Source: Lophium mytilinum
Lineage: Eukaryota; Ascomycota; Dothideomycetes; Mytilinidiales; Mytilinidiaceae
Assembly (NCBI GenBank): GCA_010093605.1
Contig: MU004181.1
Location: 930,001-994,000, forward strand
Length of the DNA stretch: 64,000 nucleotides
Direction: 5' to 3'
Of this stretch, positions 1 to 10,260 are shown piece by piece. Both the position numbers and the translations under genes were made by a program. Each line of letters begins with the position of its first letter. Within the stretch, counting starts at the first letter, position 1. The notes beneath the pieces are model-generated. The model saw only the letters and a list, made by a program, of their open reading frames with translations, did no database searches and was not told the DNA's origin.

Positions 1-1415
1 TCTTTGTGCGCTGACCGGGGCCTGTCAGGGTCCTGTCACGCATCGAATGGCCCACAGGGAGCCACAAGTGCCAGCGTGCTGTCAGAGTCGCTGGCTCGTC
101 CAAAGGCATCGCAGCCGTGAAGAGGGCGTCTATTGAGCGTTGCAAATCCAGCGGGGCCACTCTCCGGGCGCCTATGGGGAGCCTCGTTGCCCACTCACAG
201 CGGCCGGTGTGCGCCCACATGCTGCCCGCCGCGTGCTTGAAATAACCTCGCGCATGGCAGCGTGCCTCGCCAGTGCGGAATGGAGGGCGGATAGCCTCAT
301 GGCCTCGAACTCGCCAGGCTGCGACGGCCAGCGCGCTTGGTTCAGATTTAGGTGGTGCAAGAAGGGGCTGCAGAACCTGACGCTGTGCGCAAGTGCACAC
401 ACCAAACCGCCGGCGATGCAGGGCTCGAATCACCTGGCCGTCGCCAAGCCTGCACTCCAACAGCTAGCAGCTGTCTCGAACCCTCCGTCGCCGGCCGAAC
501 TAGGTGACTAGGTGAACGTCAGGGGCGTGACGCCTCAATAACTCATCCCGCTCCAAGAGCCTCTCCAGAATCCTCACTTCAAACCCGTATTCCTGTAGAC
601 AAACCACCCCGCGACGCCCAATGGCAGACAACAGACTCCCTGCCACCGTCCAGACACCCTGGATGCTGTGCAACGAGGGCATCAAAGCGCGGCGACGGTC
701 GCGTTTCATCCAGGCCACCGTCTGCAATCGTCTGGGGGGCGCCTGTTCGGGCATCTTGAAACCTGTCTCGCATACGGCATCAGCCCTAGCAATCTCATCT
801 CGCACGCACACGCCGATCCACGCCACCCTCTGCACCCGTTCGTGCCGTTGAAACGCCCTGTTGTGTGCCCTCTTCTCACGCGAACCGCGAGCCTGGAGTT
901 CGCTTGGAAAGAATTCTGCCGTGCTGATGACTCCCAGGCCGCTCCCAGGAATCCCCACAAACCTGCTGCAGATTGCGAATCGCCACAGCGATGGCGCTCT
1001 GTCTTCAAGGTTGCTTGGGTACAGGCACCAGCCTCTCAGCACCAGCCTCAGGGTGGCTATCAGGTCATGTGTCCGTATTTCGAAGAGGGTGAACCATGTC
1101 GCCGACTCATCAGCTTCTACCAAACACGAAACCTCATTTCCAAATGCACTCTGTTCCTGGCTAGGCCCCGTAGAATCAATAGCTTTAGACACCCGACCAA
1201 TAGGTGGTCTGGCAACTTCTAAATTAAGTAAATAGTAGGTCATCTGTCCATACTAGCTCCAGGTGCCACTATTGGTTGTTGGACGTCACCTTCTACGCAG
1301 ACAGCATAACCAGGTGAACGATCTATTCAATGTTTCTAGGTCAACTTCTCAAGCCTTGATGCGACGGAACACCGATCTTGTATCTGTCGATGGAGTAGAC
1401 TTTGACACATCCACC
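1..1415. other. Left edge, no recognised gene
   Basis: GC-rich sequence with overlapping open frames on both strands. The longest is 247 codons on the minus strand at 500-1243. Its translation matches no family I know, has no low-complexity or domain signature, and competes with equally long frames on the other strand. I therefore do not call it a gene. No repeat or RNA gene was seen. Confidence 0.5.
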
Positions 1416-2006
1416 TCACAAGATCGTGCACATCTCCCAACACTTCCTCTTCTTGGTTCCCTCTCGTCCTTCTCGGCCCCCGTCTTCCACATCCGGATTC
1501 ACCGTCGCCCCAGCTTCCTCGTCACCTCTCCTTGCCGACGCCTCCATCTGCCTCCTGATCTCATTATCATCCCCCATCAGAACCCGCTTCGTCTTCAACG
1601 GCTTATCTAACCCCTCCCCACCCCTTGCTGCTCCAATCGCGTTTGACGGAGGTATCGATATCGAATTAATCTCTCCTTCCAGCTCATTTTCGTTCCGCTC
1701 TTCCCCCTCCTCTCCTTCTCCTGCCGAGTGTCTGAATGATGGCCGCCGAGCAGCCGGATCCCTCTCCTCATCATCCCCACTTTCATCCCCATCCCCATCC
1801 TCAGCAACCTCCACACTCCTCTCCGTTTCGTTCGGCACGCGTTGAATAGTCGACGACCGCTCAATCGGGTGCGTCTCCACACCTATGCGCTCAACCTCAT
1901 TTATCGGCGGTTCCGAGACCCACGTTCCGTGGGGTAGGCCTGGGTTTTCGCTCTCGTTTTCGTTTTCTTTGCGCGTGCTGCTTTCGCCGGCGGTGAAGGA
2001 GTTCAT
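1416..2006 (-). CDS. Disordered acidic protein with C-terminal CaaX box (copy A)
   Basis: Uninterrupted 196-residue frame with no predicted intron. The protein is almost entirely low-complexity and charged (Glu, Asp, Arg, Asn, Gly rich), with no folded domain visible. It ends in a basic stretch GTKKRKCWE followed by MCTIL. Cys-Thr-Ile-Leu is a CaaX box, and a final Leu is the residue preferred by geranylgeranyltransferase I. With the polybasic KKRK just before it, the natural inference is a protein lipidated and anchored to the cytosolic face of a membrane, probably the plasma membrane. A second gene 490 bp upstream (2494-3105) encodes a similar-sized disordered protein ending in the same MCTIL, and the two also share an EGLD(K/R) motif in their C-terminal halves. 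I do not recognise the family. The start is the first in-frame ATG and is not otherwise confirmed. Confidence 0.6.
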   Translation of the reverse strand: MNSFTAGESSTRKENENESENPGLPHGTWVSEPPINEVERIGVETHPIERSSTIQRVPNETERSVEVAEDGDGDESGDDEERDPAARRPSFRHSAGEGEEGEERNENELEGEINSISIPPSNAIGAARGGEGLDKPLKTKRVLMGDDNEIRRQMEASARRGDEEAGATVNPDVEDGGREGREGTKKRKCWEMCTIL

Positions 2007-2493
2007 TTTGAGATTTAGGTTGACTGTAGGCAGTAGCTGTGTTGGCTAGATTGGGAAAGGGGTCTGTAGTTATACGGTGAGTACCGCGCTGTTTGTTATA
2101 GTTGCTTTGAGGCTCTGGATCCGTCTAGAACGACGGGAAAGTGCAAACTTTGCTGCATGCGAAGAAGGTGAGAGAGAGGGGAAACTTCTTTTTGAGGTTA
2201 GACAATGAATGGAAAGGAGAGAATAAGACAAAGAAGGTTCGATTGTGGATATTATCTTGACCATGGAGAGTGTCTTAAAATACAGCGCCTTGACATGCTA
2301 TGTGTCTAGTCTTGCTTCTATGGCTTACCCAGCTCGAAACTACAGACACGAGGACACACAAATTAGCTAGAAGCCTGCAGAACCTGGAGAACCACCTCCG
2401 TAAATCGTATACGACAACACTAATTCTGCTGTACGACAGCTTCCCCTAACATAATTCGTGGTCGACGAAGCAGACCCCACAATACCTCCCAAC
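2007..2493. other. Intergenic, promoter region of CaaX gene A
   Basis: Non-coding stretch of about 490 bp between the two same-strand CaaX genes. It must hold the promoter of copy A and the 3' end of copy B. No repeat or RNA gene seen. Confidence 0.5.
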
Positions 2494-3105
2494 TCACAGT
2501 ATCGTACACATCACCTGCCACCACCTCCTCTCCTTACGCTCCTCCTCCCTTCTCTCACCCCCAGCATCCCCCGTGTGCACATCCTCATCATCACCCGGTT
2601 CCTCCTCCTCATCCACAGTTTGCTGCCTCCCCATCTCCATCTTCGTCTTGCTCGCCTCCGCCTTCGCCACAGCCTCCGGCACCGACTCATCCACCCGCGC
2701 CCGCGGCTTCAATGTCGTCACATCCGCCGACCGATCCAACCCCTCACTCACCCTGACTTCCCCACCCACGTTCGTCGGAGTTTCAGGCTGCGGGCGAGAC
2801 AGCCCCTCTGCTCCCCCTCCCAAGCCTGTCGATCTTCCCGGCGGCGGGCGCGACCCCTCTGGTCGTGGGAGTGATGGCAAAGGGCGCGATCCCGCTGGTA
2901 GCGGTGGTAGTGGTGGTGGTGGTGATGAAGGGCGCGGGGTAAACAACGGTTCGGGAACCAGCTCTCTATCCTCCAGATTCTCATACTCGAACGGCGGTAG
3001 GCCGGCAGCATCCCCCTGGTCTTCGAGAAGCACTTGGCGGATGGAGAGTTTTCTCGTGGGGCTTTTGTTTTTGGGAGCACTGGGCTGGTTCGTAGGTGGG
3101 TCCAT
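2494..3105 (-). CDS. Disordered Pro-rich protein with C-terminal CaaX box (copy B)
   Basis: Uninterrupted 203-residue frame. The first half is proline-rich with poly-Pro runs, and the second half is acidic and charged. No folded domain is visible. It ends in ERKERRWWQV then MCTIL, so it carries a basic-aromatic stretch and a CaaX box with final Leu, like the neighbour at 1416-2006. In this family of signals the cysteine is geranylgeranylated, which suggests membrane tethering of a flexible scaffold or adaptor. Shared features with copy A are length (196 and 203 residues), position of acidic stretches, the EGLD motif and the last five residues. The bodies are otherwise strongly diverged, so this is either an old tandem duplication or rapid divergence around a conserved tail. 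Function unknown. Confidence 0.6.
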   Translation of the reverse strand: MDPPTNQPSAPKNKSPTRKLSIRQVLLEDQGDAAGLPPFEYENLEDRELVPEPLFTPRPSSPPPPLPPLPAGSRPLPSLPRPEGSRPPPGRSTGLGGGAEGLSRPQPETPTNVGGEVRVSEGLDRSADVTTLKPRARVDESVPEAVAKAEASKTKMEMGRQQTVDEEEEPGDDEDVHTGDAGGERREEERKERRWWQVMCTIL

Positions 3106-3761
3106 GTTGGATGCTGGGGGGTGGGTAGTGTGGTTCTGTTGGCGAAGAGATGAGGGATGGGTGGGGAGTTATACGGCTTGCGTGATGGTGTTTGTGGTCA
3201 AACTTCTTCAATCTCTTATCATATCTGGAATGGAAAAGGCGTGCCTGATCAAGCACTTGCTTGTCCAAGCCATGACGGAGGTTTGCATGGAGATGGAGGC
3301 GTGGTGGCTAGTAGGAGGAAAAGTAGTGAATGGGAAGGGGAAAGGCTGGGTTAAGGGGCGTCCTCATGCATAGGAGGTTTGCTTCCGATGATGAAAGATT
3401 TCCTGAGAATGCTGTATGCTGTGTGTATGCTCTGCGCTGCCCTCCATTCAGGGGCCTTACCTAAATAACCCATAGGAAAAGCTGCAAACACGTGAACGGA
3501 CAAGTTAGTCAAAAGACTCGCGGAAAATGGATAGCCACCTCAGTAATGCACATAGCTTTGACCTTTTTGATTCGTGCTTGCAAGTTGCTATTCTGCCTGC
3601 GCTCGCGGGAGAAGTGAAGTGTAGCCAGATTAGGATTTGTGGCCAGTAGGTACAGACAGCACTATGACTCCTTGACAGCCCATGAGTTGTCCCGTCCGAA
3701 TGCAAAAGAAGATTCACCCGCCATCAGTCATCATCCAGCCTTCCATCAACAGCATCGTCCC
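3106..3761. other. Intergenic
   Basis: About 650 bp holding the promoter of CaaX gene B and the 3' flank of RPS3. Short frames are present on both strands but none resembles a gene. Confidence 0.5.
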
Positions 3762-4841
3762 CTACTCTTCAGCAGTGAAGCCCTCCGCTGGCGCCTCGCC
3801 GCTCTCCGCCTGCTCCGCCTGCCGCTGGGCCTCCGCCGCCTGCTGGGCAGCCACGGCCTTTGCGCCGTAGTCCTGGGACATGGGCTGCACAACAGTCTGC
3901 TCCTCCTTCGGCTCGATGATGGTGACGGAGTCTGGCAGCGTCTTGGTGGGGCCGGCCTTGCCCTCGGGATCCGATCCACGCATGATCTTGACCTTGATAC
4001 CCAACACGCCCTGGCGGAGGAGGACGTGGCGAGTTGCCTCATCGATGAAGTCCTTGGCGGGTTGACCGGAATGGATCATGAAGCCGTCCTATCACACAAA
4101 TATTAGCCCAGCCCATACATCTTCCCATTTTCCCACCATCCCACATACAGTGAACTTCATGCTCTTAGCACGCGCAGCCCTCAGCTTGCCGCTGACCACA
4201 ACCTCGCAGCCCTTGGCGCCGCTCTCCATGATGAACCGCAGCACACCATAGCAAGCCCGTCGCACCGCCAGACCGTTGAGCAGCTTGTACCGGAGGGATT
4301 CGCACTGCGCGACGGCCGAGAGACCGCGGTTCTGCACCTTGGCGGCGTACAGCGAGACCGAGTTCTCGGGGAACTTGAAGCGCTTCTGGATCAGCGACGT
4401 GAGCTCGCGGATGCGGCGGCCCTGCTCGCCGAGCACTTCTTGTGTGTGGGTCGCCCGGATGATGATGTCGGTCACGGTGGGCGTAACGCGCACTTCCACG
4501 CCCGAGTAGCCCTCCTCGGCCAGCTCGCGCTGGAAGAACTCGTTCAGCTCGGCGTAGAAGACACCGTCTGTAGCGTGTGGGTTAGCTTGTGTGCGCAATT
4601 GTGTGTGGAGGCATTTCGAGTTCGGAATATTGAGGGTTCAATGTGGACCGCTGTCGCCTTCGAGAAGGGACAGACTGATCGCATTGGCCGGACGAGCCGT
4701 CGTGAGGGCTATAGGAATGTGCGAAGGGATTGCATACCAGCTACGAACTTCCTCCGCTTGGAACTGGATGGGGTCAGTCATATTGGTCTCGACCGACGCA
4801 CACAGAGACACTCACATAGCACCTCCATGAGTAGCTGCCAT
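3762..4841 (-). CDS. RPS3: 40S ribosomal protein S3 (uS3)
   Basis: Small ribosomal subunit protein at the mRNA entry channel. Four exons read on the minus strand: 4816-4841, 4738-4763, 4149-4567 and 3762-4088. The spliced protein begins [19 protein letters not shown], contains the KH-domain segment with [16 protein letters not shown] and [10 protein letters not shown], and continues through [10 protein letters not shown]-type and [16 protein letters not shown] blocks that are near-invariant in eukaryotes. Length is about 265 residues, normal for the family. The two 26-nt leading exons are supported by frame and by the universally conserved N-terminus. The C-terminal tail is Ala/Gln/Glu-rich, as usual in filamentous fungi. 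A CACGTG element lies upstream at 5011-5016. Identification is secure. Confidence 0.97.
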
Positions 4842-5200
4842 TCTTGCGGTTATGGGACGATAGATTCCAAAGTGCTAGGGTGGAGGTTCAGCCGTCCGTT
4901 GTCGTGAGCCGTGGTGTCGTCGTCGCGAAGTTGGAGGTCGAATTCGATGAGGCGGGCAAATGTGGTCGGTCGTGCGCCAAGGAATCGATTGCTCGCTTAG
5001 TTTATCGGCGCACGTGCTGCGCTAAGACCAAAGAAACCAAAGAAACCACAGGACACCAATCACCGTCAGGTTTGTATCGATATGCAAGTATATTAATTCA
5101 TTGATGATGATATCTACACTGCACCTCACTTTATGCAGAACGGTGCCATATACAAGTAGATCAATCCCGTAGCCCATAGTCCAAACGCCATCCAAATGCT
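4842..5200. other. RPS3 promoter region
   Basis: About 360 bp between RPS3 and the 3' end of the transporter gene. It contains a palindromic CACGTG at 5011-5016, a bHLH-type site that may act on RPS3 (inference). Nothing else seen. Confidence 0.45.
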
Positions 5201-6621
5201 TCAGTTGTGCTCGATCGGGGTTTCTGGAAGCAGCTCCTCAGGCCTGCGCTCTACCCAGCGCTTCAGTGGAGGCCTCACAATGTCGTTGAACAAGAACGTG
5301 CCGTAGACAAGGAGCACGAAGCCGACTACTTGCAACCATTTGAATGTCTCCCAGCCGAGGCCTAGGGACACAATCCAGATGAAAAGAGTTCGGCAAGTGT
5401 CGATAGTGGATCGGGACGTGGCACTGACTGTTCGCGTCACAGAAAGGCCGAAGAAGTTGAAGCCGCTGTATGGATGTTAGCAGTGTTGGGTTCAGCTGGG
5501 ACGAACCGACTTACCCAATACTAAGCATTATCAAAACGCTGCTGACGGCAATAGATCGGAAATGAGTTATCTCCCACAAGCCTTCGCGGGCGTCAAAGTA
5601 TCCATTGTGTCCTGCCTTCGTAATTCCAACTGTGAAGTGAAGAATGATCATGCCAATGACTGTGACAATGAATCCAAAGGTGCCCTCCCAACTGACGACC
5701 TTGATTGGCTCCATTGCGTAGCGTTCCATGATACTCTCCTCGATCACGAATTGCGTGGCTGTGAATATCTGTGCACCTGCGACCAAGCAGACGCCTAGGA
5801 CGGCGTGGCCTGCAGATGGAGAAGCGGGGACATCCTTCGCAGCTCTGCGGAGCACCTCAAAGCCATGCCTAATCGTATCACGGAGCTCTGGCTGCAAGAA
5901 AGAAGCGCCATGGACGCTTTCGTCCTTCGTGAGATATCCAGCTAAGCCCACAACAGCGACACCAGCGACTACGATAAATAAAGCAAACCATTTGTATGCA
6001 CCGAGCCTTCGTTTGAGGAAGAGGACGCTGAAGAGGCCCACGAAGAGTACAAGGGCGCCACGCATCATCTGATAGATACTTGCAGCGACGAAGATCAACC
6101 CGACGTTCATCAGTGTCGTTCCCGCTATGTCGCAGCACGCTGGAAGCGCTAGTAAAAGGATGTTGCGGCCGGTCAGAGGAACACGACCGTCCGCAAAGGC
6201 GTGCGCAGGCTTGAGTGGATTTGCAATAGGAGTAGCGGAGTCATCGCTATCGTCTTGGTCCCTGGCGAGAACTGGCGACTCGGGTTCCTCGTCCTGCACG
6301 GTGCCGATGGCCTCATAGCCCGCCTTGCGTGAGGCGTAGCGCTGGTACGCTGTGAAGCCGCCGACGACAATCCAGCAGGCCATCTCGCCAATGAACATTT
6401 GTAGGGTTTGTATAACAGGCTGTTCGAAGTAATCTCGGTCTTTGTGCTTGGGTGCGTCGCAGTTCCGTATGCATACATTGTCCTGACGAGATCTGGGTCA
6501 GCTGGAGGCCAAGGCCTCAGGCAGTAGAGGCACAGACTTGGTATTTACTGAGCAGCGTGTTGCAGACGCCAGTCAGAAGCATCATAGCAACAAGGAAAGG
6601 AACCATAGCTCGTGCTGCCAT
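5201..6621 (-). CDS. SLC35F6-like multi-pass transporter (DMT superfamily)
   Basis: Polytopic membrane protein of 438 residues, three exons: 6538-6621, 5515-6482 and 5201-5465. The N-terminus MAARAMVPFLVAMMLLTGVC is the first membrane helix. After the first intron the sequence resumes with DNVCIRNC and FIGEMACW, followed by an acidic linker and a series of hydrophobic helices including the blocks SIYQMMRGALVLFVGLFSV and KVVSWEGTFGFI. The C-terminal part, GGFNFFGLSVTRTVSATSRS then FIWIVSLGLGWE, matches the SLC35F6 (C2orf18) branch of the drug/metabolite and nucleotide-sugar transporter superfamily. The substrate in fungi is not known to me. The protein ends in a soluble tail rich in Glu and Pro. 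The phases of both introns close the frame exactly. Confidence 0.85.
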
Positions 6622-7334
6622 GGTGCTGGAGGTGAGCCGGCCGGCTCGATCAAGCTTCGGAGATAGCAGCGGAGGTTGGGAAGAACAAAGCGAGCGACGA
6701 TATGGTGGTGTATGCAGGCTTGGGCGACGTGGGCTACCTCGTTTAGAGAGTCTAGAGAAGGTAGAGAGGATATTGTAGACTGCGAGAGACAGAGGGAGAG
6801 TGATGAAGGCGCCGAGGGCGAATGACCAGATGGGGACCTGAATAGCTCGGCCTTAGCGCCTTCGGCAATCTCTCACGTGCCTTTGTCTTCAGCATTAGGT
6901 ACTAAGCATCCGCTTTCAACGCATGCCTCTCTGCTCACGAGGTGTAGAGTAATGAAGTGCTTCTGTGCTACAGAACTCTGCCCGAGCCTCCTTCTAAAAG
7001 CTTGCGAGCAGACTGCCGCAAATGCCGCCTAATAGGTGCCCTATCGCCTAGGACACAGCTCCAAGTTCAAGGTAGATCACTTTGTATGCACATGCAGCAA
7101 GATCACCTCCCTTGTCGCTGTCCAATTTTACTTTATGAAATCTTTATTTCACCATAAAGAAGTCGAATACGGCTTGCATATCAGCTTCTCTACGCGCAAT
7201 CAGTCTTGTTCCAGGCTATCCCGGCTATCATGCCCAAACAAATGCTAAAACATCTATATAATGAGATCAGACAGCCACATCAAGGGCTCATGGTGAATCG
7301 CTCCTTCATTGAAACTCCCGGGTATCATGGAAAT
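6622..7334. other. Intergenic, transporter promoter
   Basis: About 710 bp between two minus-strand genes. It holds the promoter of the SLC35F6-like gene. No repeat, RNA gene or convincing frame seen. Confidence 0.5.
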
Positions 7335-8693
7335 CTATCGCACATGCCTCTCCAAGCTCTCCCTCCACCCTCGGACCCTCTCTCGCCTCTCAGTCTTCCG
7401 CAATCCTCCTTGCAGCCACGCTACAACATTCCAACCTAAAGTTGCTGACAGGTCGTTACATCGCTGCTCAGCCACACCCCCCTTATCGCCTCCAAATGCA
7501 AATTCGAGCGGTGTACCTTGCTTTATCATCTCTCTTCTCAGGAACATATTGGACCCGGCAGAATCGAACGGTGAGTGCCCTATCACAACGAAAAGGAGTG
7601 TGATAGCGAGACTGTACAGGTCTGTCGATGTAGATGGCGCCGGATACTGTGAAGTGATCGAGTCGCGGGTCAGAGTGGACGGGCATAGGTAGTCCCACGT
7701 TCCACCGCCGACAGGGGCCGTTGTTCCTTTGTCGGGGTCGTCGGATGGAATCGTAAGAACGGAAGACGAGAAGTCGGCGAAGACAGGTATTCCACTCTCG
7801 GTAAGGAGGATGTTGTCAGGTTTTATGTCCGCGTGGATGACGTTGTGAGTGTCGAGCCAGTCTAGTCCGCGGACTAAACTGAGTGCTAGTTTTGGGAAAG
7901 TTTCTGCGAGACGGGCAGTGCGGGCCGCGGTGTTTAATGCGTTAAGGTCTTTGACGAAAGCATCGAGGTTGCTGGTCATGGCACCCATGACGAGGGCGCC
8001 GTTTCGAGTGTCGAGGCCAAAGAAGGGGACGATGTAGTCTTGGTCCAAAGAAAAGGACGAGAGGTGCGAAAGGATACGTGCTTCGGACGCTATGACGGCC
8101 TTCGCGGAAGTCATTGCGGGGACTTTGATCGCGTAGGCCTGAGGTATGGAAGGAATCGAAGTAGAGGTGTTTCGAGGCTTGACCGGGGTCAAGGGAGGTG
8201 TAATTATTCCCAGCACTTCTACTTCGACATCGAAGTGTGCTGCTGAAGGCTTCGGGAAAACCGGTAGTGCAAGGTACACGTCGCTCCAGAGCCCGCTACC
8301 GAGCAGGTTCTTTTTGTCCAGGGTATACTCTGTAGTCCTGAATGGGAATTCCAACACTTTTGTTGCCCTGCGACCAATCAAGCTGAAGGCTTCGTCGATC
8401 TCGGTAGGTATCGAGTCCTTACGGGCTCGAGACAAAGGGGTAACTGGTGGAGTACTGGCACTATCGTAATCGGTCATCTTTTGGTATGGAAGCTCCATGG
8501 TGGGAAGGAGATCGAAGCTTAGGTTTCTTCTTATTTCAGTGTTGGTTAGGTCTTGTGGTGTGTGAGGGGTGATGATAGAGGCCAGCGTATTTTTGTAGCT
8601 CGGAGAATCAGTTATTGTAATATTACATACCAAGGGTTGGAGGATTCGTGGGTAGGTAGGTTGTGACGCTTGGTAAAGAGTTGATGCAACCAT
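7335..8693 (-). CDS. Serine/threonine protein kinase-like protein with DFS instead of DFG
   Basis: Single exon, 452 residues. About 120 residues of Ser/Thr/Pro-rich N-terminus precede a kinase domain. Visible motifs: a glycine-loop-like LGSGLWSDVYLA (about 131-142), the ATP-anchoring lysine in AYAIK (Lys190), a helix-C glutamate in ASEARIL (Glu204), a catalytic loop HADIKPDN (287-294) with the catalytic Asp, and ADFSSS (306-311) where DFG would be. So K, E, HxD and the DFx aspartate are present, but the DFG glycine is Ser. HAD in place of HRD is tolerated in some active kinases. Downstream GTWDYLCPS corresponds to the APE region and STDLYSLAITL to subdomain IX. Activity is possible but cannot be assumed. 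The nearest family was not identified. An internal ATG at Met66 is an alternative start. Confidence 0.8.
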   Translation of the reverse strand: MVASTLYQASQPTYPRILQPLVCNITITDSPSYKNTLASIITPHTPQDLTNTEIRRNLSFDLLPTMELPYQKMTDYDSASTPPVTPLSRARKDSIPTEIDEAFSLIGRRATKVLEFPFRTTEYTLDKKNLLGSGLWSDVYLALPVFPKPSAAHFDVEVEVLGIITPPLTPVKPRNTSTSIPSIPQAYAIKVPAMTSAKAVIASEARILSHLSSFSLDQDYIVPFFGLDTRNGALVMGAMTSNLDAFVKDLNALNTAARTARLAETFPKLALSLVRGLDWLDTHNVIHADIKPDNILLTESGIPVFADFSSSVLTIPSDDPDKGTTAPVGGGTWDYLCPSTLTRDSITSQYPAPSTSTDLYSLAITLLFVVIGHSPFDSAGSNMFLRREMIKQGTPLEFAFGGDKGGVAEQRCNDLSATLGWNVVAWLQGGLRKTERRERVRGWRESLERHVR

Positions 8694-10260
8694 GGTTGAA
8701 CAATAAAAGTGACAATGTAAAGTAAGAAAACAAGCGTATCATCGAAACAGGTACTTTATCACAGTAAAACAAGCTCTGAAAGAAATAGTACAGAATGTAG
8801 AATTAACGTTTACAAAATTGAAGTCTGAAAATTGCAGCGTCAAAGTTAAGTGGGGGATGGGAATGGTCTAGGATACAAAGGGGCAGCGCATAGGCTTATT
8901 CAAAACATTGTTCATACATGAAAAGCGTCGAGAGACAAAGACAGATTAGAGATCAGATTAGAGATCAGAGGAGAGTCGAAGGTAAAAGGTTAAAAGGTTA
9001 AACAAAACGACAAGTTCTAAGACGAATGACCAGTGTGGTATCTAGACGGCGGCATCTTGACCGACAAGTATAGGGACGAAAGGAAGATGAGGTCACTGCC
9101 AGTGCAAGGCTGCGGCGGACTTCTTAAGACTCGGACAGATAGCCGGCGCTCGAGGGCTTGGGATCAGTAGAACTAGGGCGGCGCGGAGGCGACTGATAAC
9201 GGGAGGATGCAGAAACGGCCATGATCACGGCCCGACGGAGCCAGTCGCTCGTGAACGTGGCGCATCGTGAGGGTTCCACGGTTGGCCGTCCTAGAGGAGC
9301 AATGTGCAGGCCTCATTGCCCAACGTGCATCGATCCATTGGCCTCCACCCCTTGATTCTGTCGAGGCCGGTGCCGCTCGTGACCAGCAGAGCGGAGAGCC
9401 GAGAAGGTTCCCCAGATCTCTGTCGCGACGACCAGATTCTATCGCAGTGGTGTGACGTCGTGCATATGCTGCGAGATAGCGGTTGTGCCGGAGAACTGCA
9501 CTTGTCGACGCAGGAACAGCCAGCCTCTTCCAGCCATGAGGCTGTTTCGGGATATGTAATTGCGCCTTCGGCCACATTTGCGAAGATGAATGAGATATCG
9601 ATTATCGACTCCTAATTTCCGAATATCGGGTGTGGTTTGCGCTCGGGCGTCACTGATTGAGCACTGACTGAGGTCACGTGATGGTCGCACGTCTCTTGGC
9701 AGCCTCCTTCATCCATCTCTCATCCCTCAGCCTTCGAAGCTCCGTTCGCATGAAGACAAACATCTGCATCTAGACTAACTCAGCTTATATCACAAACTAC
9801 TAATCGAGGAGCGAGAGTGACGACTGACATGCCTCGAGGTCACAAGCTATCCCACCTGTTCTTTTGCATCGGCATCCGACAGCATCTGGAGACTTGACCG
9901 TAAAGCAGTTTCGAGTTTAGGGCATCGCGAAAGGCATCTCCACGGCGAGGTTTTGGAGGGATGCTCCCATTCTCTGCCCACCATGCCTTTGATTGATGGT
10001 CTGCAAACTTCCACACTCAAACTTCTAGCAATCGATCGTCATGTAGATGATCGGATCATATCTTACTGACTATCACCTCGACAATTGCTTCATTCCACCT
10101 GATACTTCCTGCTCTTAGTAATGACTAACAAAAAATTGTAAAGGGTAGTACTTCCACTGGCTATAAAAAGCGCGGGCATAAGGTGGTATCGATTCATTCC
10201 CAGCGCTGAGTTCTAAGACCAGGTATCCTGCCTTAGTATCCTGTCTCAGGCTAGCACCCG
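8694..10260. other. Intergenic, divergent promoters of kinase and Argonaute
   Basis: About 1.57 kb between divergently transcribed genes. It holds a perfect 12-bp direct duplication AGATTAGAGATC at 8943-8966, a doubled AAAAGGTT nearby, and a TATA box close to the Argonaute start. Frames of up to 134 codons at 9173-9577 occur on both strands and look like chance. Confidence 0.5.
10162..10168 (+). promoter_or_regulatory. TATA box of the Argonaute gene
   Basis: TATAAAA within GGCTATAAAAAGCGCG, 93 bp upstream of the Argonaute start codon, on the correct strand. Consensus match and spacing support a TATA-driven promoter. Confidence 0.5.

Noticed and set aside
500-1243. 247-codon open frame on the minus strand
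   Set aside because: No recognisable family, overlapping long frames on the plus strand in the same GC-rich DNA, and no splice or promoter support.
9173-9577. 134-codon frame between kinase and Argonaute
   Set aside because: Competing frames of similar length on both strands and no protein-like character.
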